Source of the DNA: Membranipora membranacea
Taxonomy: Eukaryota; Bryozoa; Gymnolaemata; Cheilostomatida; Membraniporidae
Length of the DNA stretch: 64,000 nucleotides
Reading direction: 5' to 3'
Assembly (NCBI GenBank): GCA_914767715.1
Contig: OU612075.1
Coordinates: 17,608,001 to 17,672,000 of the forward strand
Position 1 is the first letter of the stretch; every line of letters begins with the position of its first letter. Both the position numbers and the translations under genes were made by a program. Positions 61,594 to 64,000 of the stretch are shown in pieces. The notes under the pieces are model-generated. The model ran no database searches. It worked only from the letters and a program-made list of their open reading frames with translations, and was not told the origin of the DNA.

Positions 61594-63112
61594 ATTATGC
61601 TCATATCTAAAAAGTCAGTGAGTGAAACTTTTTAGAATATACGCCCCTGGGCACGGAGTTTGGTATGTCTGTTCAAAAAGTCTCTGATTGAGGTGACCAT
61701 ATGTACTATAAAGAGCAGTTGTATGCCCATGCTTACATAGAGGACAACTTCAGTACAGTACAAAAGACATCTACTTCCTTGTAGACTTAGTTTCTTCAAT
61801 CAGCGCCACATTGAGGGGCTATTGATCAGCTCCCAAAAATAGGTCACATCCGGTTTTTGGATTTCCTGCAAAAACACACATGTAATGGAAAAACAGAGAG
61901 ACTACTTCTACTAGAGTTGTAAAAAAAACAAACTTTTATCAGAGAGAGAGAGAGAGAAAGTACTGGACTAGACAGTCAATTGACTGGTTGATGAACACAG
62001 CAGTGGTAGGTATCAACCAATTTTTGTGCAGAATGTTCAATTTCAATCAGCACCTTCACACTTTCTTATTTATAAAACTTTACTTGTGTATTTAATTAAG
62101 AGTGATCACACAAGGTTAGGTACTAACACCAGCCTACCTGCTGTTGGATGTTTTGACAGTTTTTAGTGATACTCAGTATGCCATGCCAAAGCCATATATA
62201 GCTTAAGAGCTAGGTTAGCTAAGTAGTAGTTTGACTGCCAGCCTGTTTTGTCCAGATATGATTGAAGACTCAGATAGACTATTAAATATAGACTAATATA
62301 GATCTCTTCTTGATCTTACTATTCTTCAAGATTGGCTCTCAAAAGTTTTGTTTACATTTCAGAGTTATAATGAAAAGTATCAATATAGTGTATGAGCTAA
62401 TATAGAGGCGTTTGAAAACAGGCCGAGTGGAACAACTGATGATAGCACTGGCCTGGGTGACTGCCCTCTCTTAGTATGCTTAAGTTTGTGCGGGATTGTT
62501 TCCAAACATTGTATTTGATTAGATATATGTTTGCAAGCCCGATGGGCCAGGTCCATGGTTCAACTTCAAGCAGGTTCGGGAGAGCACATCATCTTTGTGT
62601 AGAAAAGCCTTTTTTCAAAGCACCCTTTTTTTGTTTTGTTGCTAGAATAAAAAGGGAGCCTTTGAGATTAAAGGGGCTGTGGATTTGTGTTCACTTATAA
62701 ATAAGTTAGGCCTACCCAACTTATTTTGTTTATAATGATATTGTTATAACACCTCTAGTCTCTTTCCCGAATGATAGTGTAAGAATATACTTGTCATATA
62801 TGTAGCCAATCCCAGAATGTTCACTGGTAAAAGAATCTTCATGTCACGATGTAAGTCCGAACACAACACAACTGTTAGTCCGCCTAAAACAATGTGAATT
62901 TTCCATTTAATATTGTCGATAATAAGCCTCTTCGATGTGGTGGAGTGGTTGGTAGTGTAAGATAAAAAAGACTTTTAGCCGCAGGTTACAACTCCGCAAT
63001 TTCACTTTACAACATCCTGTAAAAGTCAGCCTACTTTAGGCCTCCTGCTAGACTACAATCATGCACACTGCATGAATCTAAAATCAAAAGCTACTTATTG
63101 TGTCAGTCTTAG

Positions 63113-63477
63113 TCATACTGACTCTCGTGATCTGACTGGGCATGTAGATCACTGATAAACTAGGCTATCATTACCACAAAGAGAATGTCGTAAGGCTAAG
63201 TATGTATCATGCGTGACTTGAATTTGCGCATGTGCAAGAACAATGAGTTTAGTCTGGGTTCTAATTGCAATTTTGGTCTGGGGAGAGAGGAAAACCCCTG
63301 CATAAATTGCCAGTCAAATTTAGCTAATAGTGACAGTAGAAGATAACTCTTTCTAACAATTCCGCATGCATTTGTGAGTGTGCCACCAGAGCAGGTAGCC
63401 AATCAGATGGCTTCGGAATTCCGAGACTCAATTTTGCAGAGATCAGCTCATGCCCAGAGCTGAGCATGCGCAGAATG
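63113..63477 (-). mobile_element. hAT-like MITE, family copy 3
   Basis: A 365-bp copy in opposite orientation to the one at 32378-32742 and of equal length. On the plus strand it starts TCATACTG and ends CAGAATG, and is flanked by a perfect 8-bp duplication, AGTCTTAG. The duplicated target is part of the 23-bp minisatellite unit, so the element inserted into the first unit of that array. Confidence 0.85.
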
Positions 63478-64000
63478 AGTCTTAGTACCACCAGAGACTA
63501 TAGATATATCTATAGTCTCTGGTACCACTGTATCGTCAGTCTTAGTACCACTGTATCGTCAGTCTTAGTACCACTGTATCGTCAGTCTTAGTACCACTGT
63601 ATCGTCAGTCTTAGTACCACTGTATCGTCAGTCTTAGTACCACTGTATCGTCAGTCTTAGTACCACTGTATCATCTGTCTTAGTACCACTGTATCGTCAG
63701 TCTTAGTACCACTGTATCGTCAGTCTTAGTACCACTGTATCGTCTGTCTTAGTACCACTGTATCGTCTGTCTTAGTACCACTGTATCGTCTGTCTTAGTA
63801 CCACTGTATCGTCTGTCTTAGTACCACTGTAACGTCAGTCTTAGTACCACTGTATCGTCTGTCTTAGTACCACTGTATCGTCTGTCTTAGTACCACTGTA
63901 TCGTCTGTCTTAGTACCACTGTATCGTCTGTCTTAGTACCACTGTATCGTCAGTCTTAGTACCACTGTATCGTCTGTCTTAGTACCACTGTATCGTCTGT
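63478..64000. repeat. 23-bp minisatellite, more than 21 units
   Basis: Tandem units of GTCTTAGTACCACTGTATCG plus TCA or TCT run to the window's end. From 63524 there are about 21 units, nearly identical except for an A/T variant at the last position of the unit. The first six carry A; later units are mostly T. Two units have extra changes (ATCATCT and AACGTCA). A 34-bp perfect palindrome interrupts the first unit at 63490-63523. Confidence 0.93.
63490..63523. repeat. 34-bp perfect palindrome in the minisatellite
   Basis: Two 17-bp arms (ACCAGAGACTATAGATA and its complement) meet without a spacer. The core CAGAG...CTCTG is flanked by GTACCAC on both sides, a 7-bp direct repeat. It looks like a tiny hAT-type insertion into a repeat unit. 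Confidence 0.75.

Larger units (their letters stand above)
59510..63112. other. Gene-free repeat-rich stretch
   Basis: No gene recognised. It contains a segment at about 59520-59640 resembling 1565-1670 (old interspersed repeat), the TCACAG repeat, the partner of the 29537 repeat at 60215-60310, a small inverted-repeat element at 61079-61203, a SINE-like head at 61300, a hairpin cluster at 61516-61593 and a (GA)n run at 61941-61957. Confidence 0.45.

Noticed and set aside
62935-63000. tRNA-like GGTGGAGTGGTTGG segment
   Set aside because: The B box is absent (GGTTACAACTCC) and no cloverleaf forms.
63478-64000. CRISPR array
   Set aside because: Units are head-to-tail with no unique spacers, and the surrounding genes are intron-containing animal genes.

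Overview
The window is animal nuclear DNA, AT-rich, with short exons bounded by GT/AG introns and a very heavy load of degraded transposable elements. No sequence in it names the species. The gene set (an EF-hand NADPH oxidase, S-formylglutathione hydrolase, an SLC18B1-type transporter), the CR1/L2-like retrotransposon remnants and the many foldback elements fit a marine invertebrate. A sponge or another early-branching animal is my guess only.

Layout. 1-25963 (+): three tandem copies (A, B, C) of an SLC18B1-like major-facilitator transporter gene. Exon lengths are the same wherever the same exon is visible (69, 101, 99, 172 and 72 nt). Copy A shows only its 3' exons, and these are largely open. 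B carries two in-frame stops. C has lost two splice donors, has an exon split by retrotransposon DNA and carries frameshifts. Non-LTR retrotransposon remains lie inside and between the copies. 27004-32246 (-): a complete six-exon S-formylglutathione hydrolase (esterase D) gene with all three catalytic residues. 34513-34917 (-): a single-exon secreted protein with a 33-residue tandem repeat and a TATA box. 35430-36740 (+): a decayed CR1/L2-like element ending in (TCTAA)n. 37125-39430: two adjacent foldback elements, the second an approximately 1.8 kb imperfect hairpin. 39828-40147 (+): a displaced, inverted copy of one NADPH oxidase exon with its flanking introns. 42248-46735 (+): a complete seven-exon gene for an unrecognised type I membrane protein; its third intron holds a retrotransposon that itself contains a TA-flanked MITE. 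48084-58549 (-): a complete 18-exon NADPH oxidase of 1004 residues, convergent with the previous gene. 58550-64000: no gene seen, but foldback and MITE copies, SINE-like segments and a 23-bp minisatellite that runs off the window.

The main structural surprises are a non-autonomous hAT-like family with three copies, each with a perfect 8-bp target duplication; very small perfect palindromes flanked by 7-8 bp direct repeats; the abundance of long foldback elements; and the stepwise decay of the transporter array. All gene models were spliced by eye and checked for reading phase across each intron. There is no transcript evidence.
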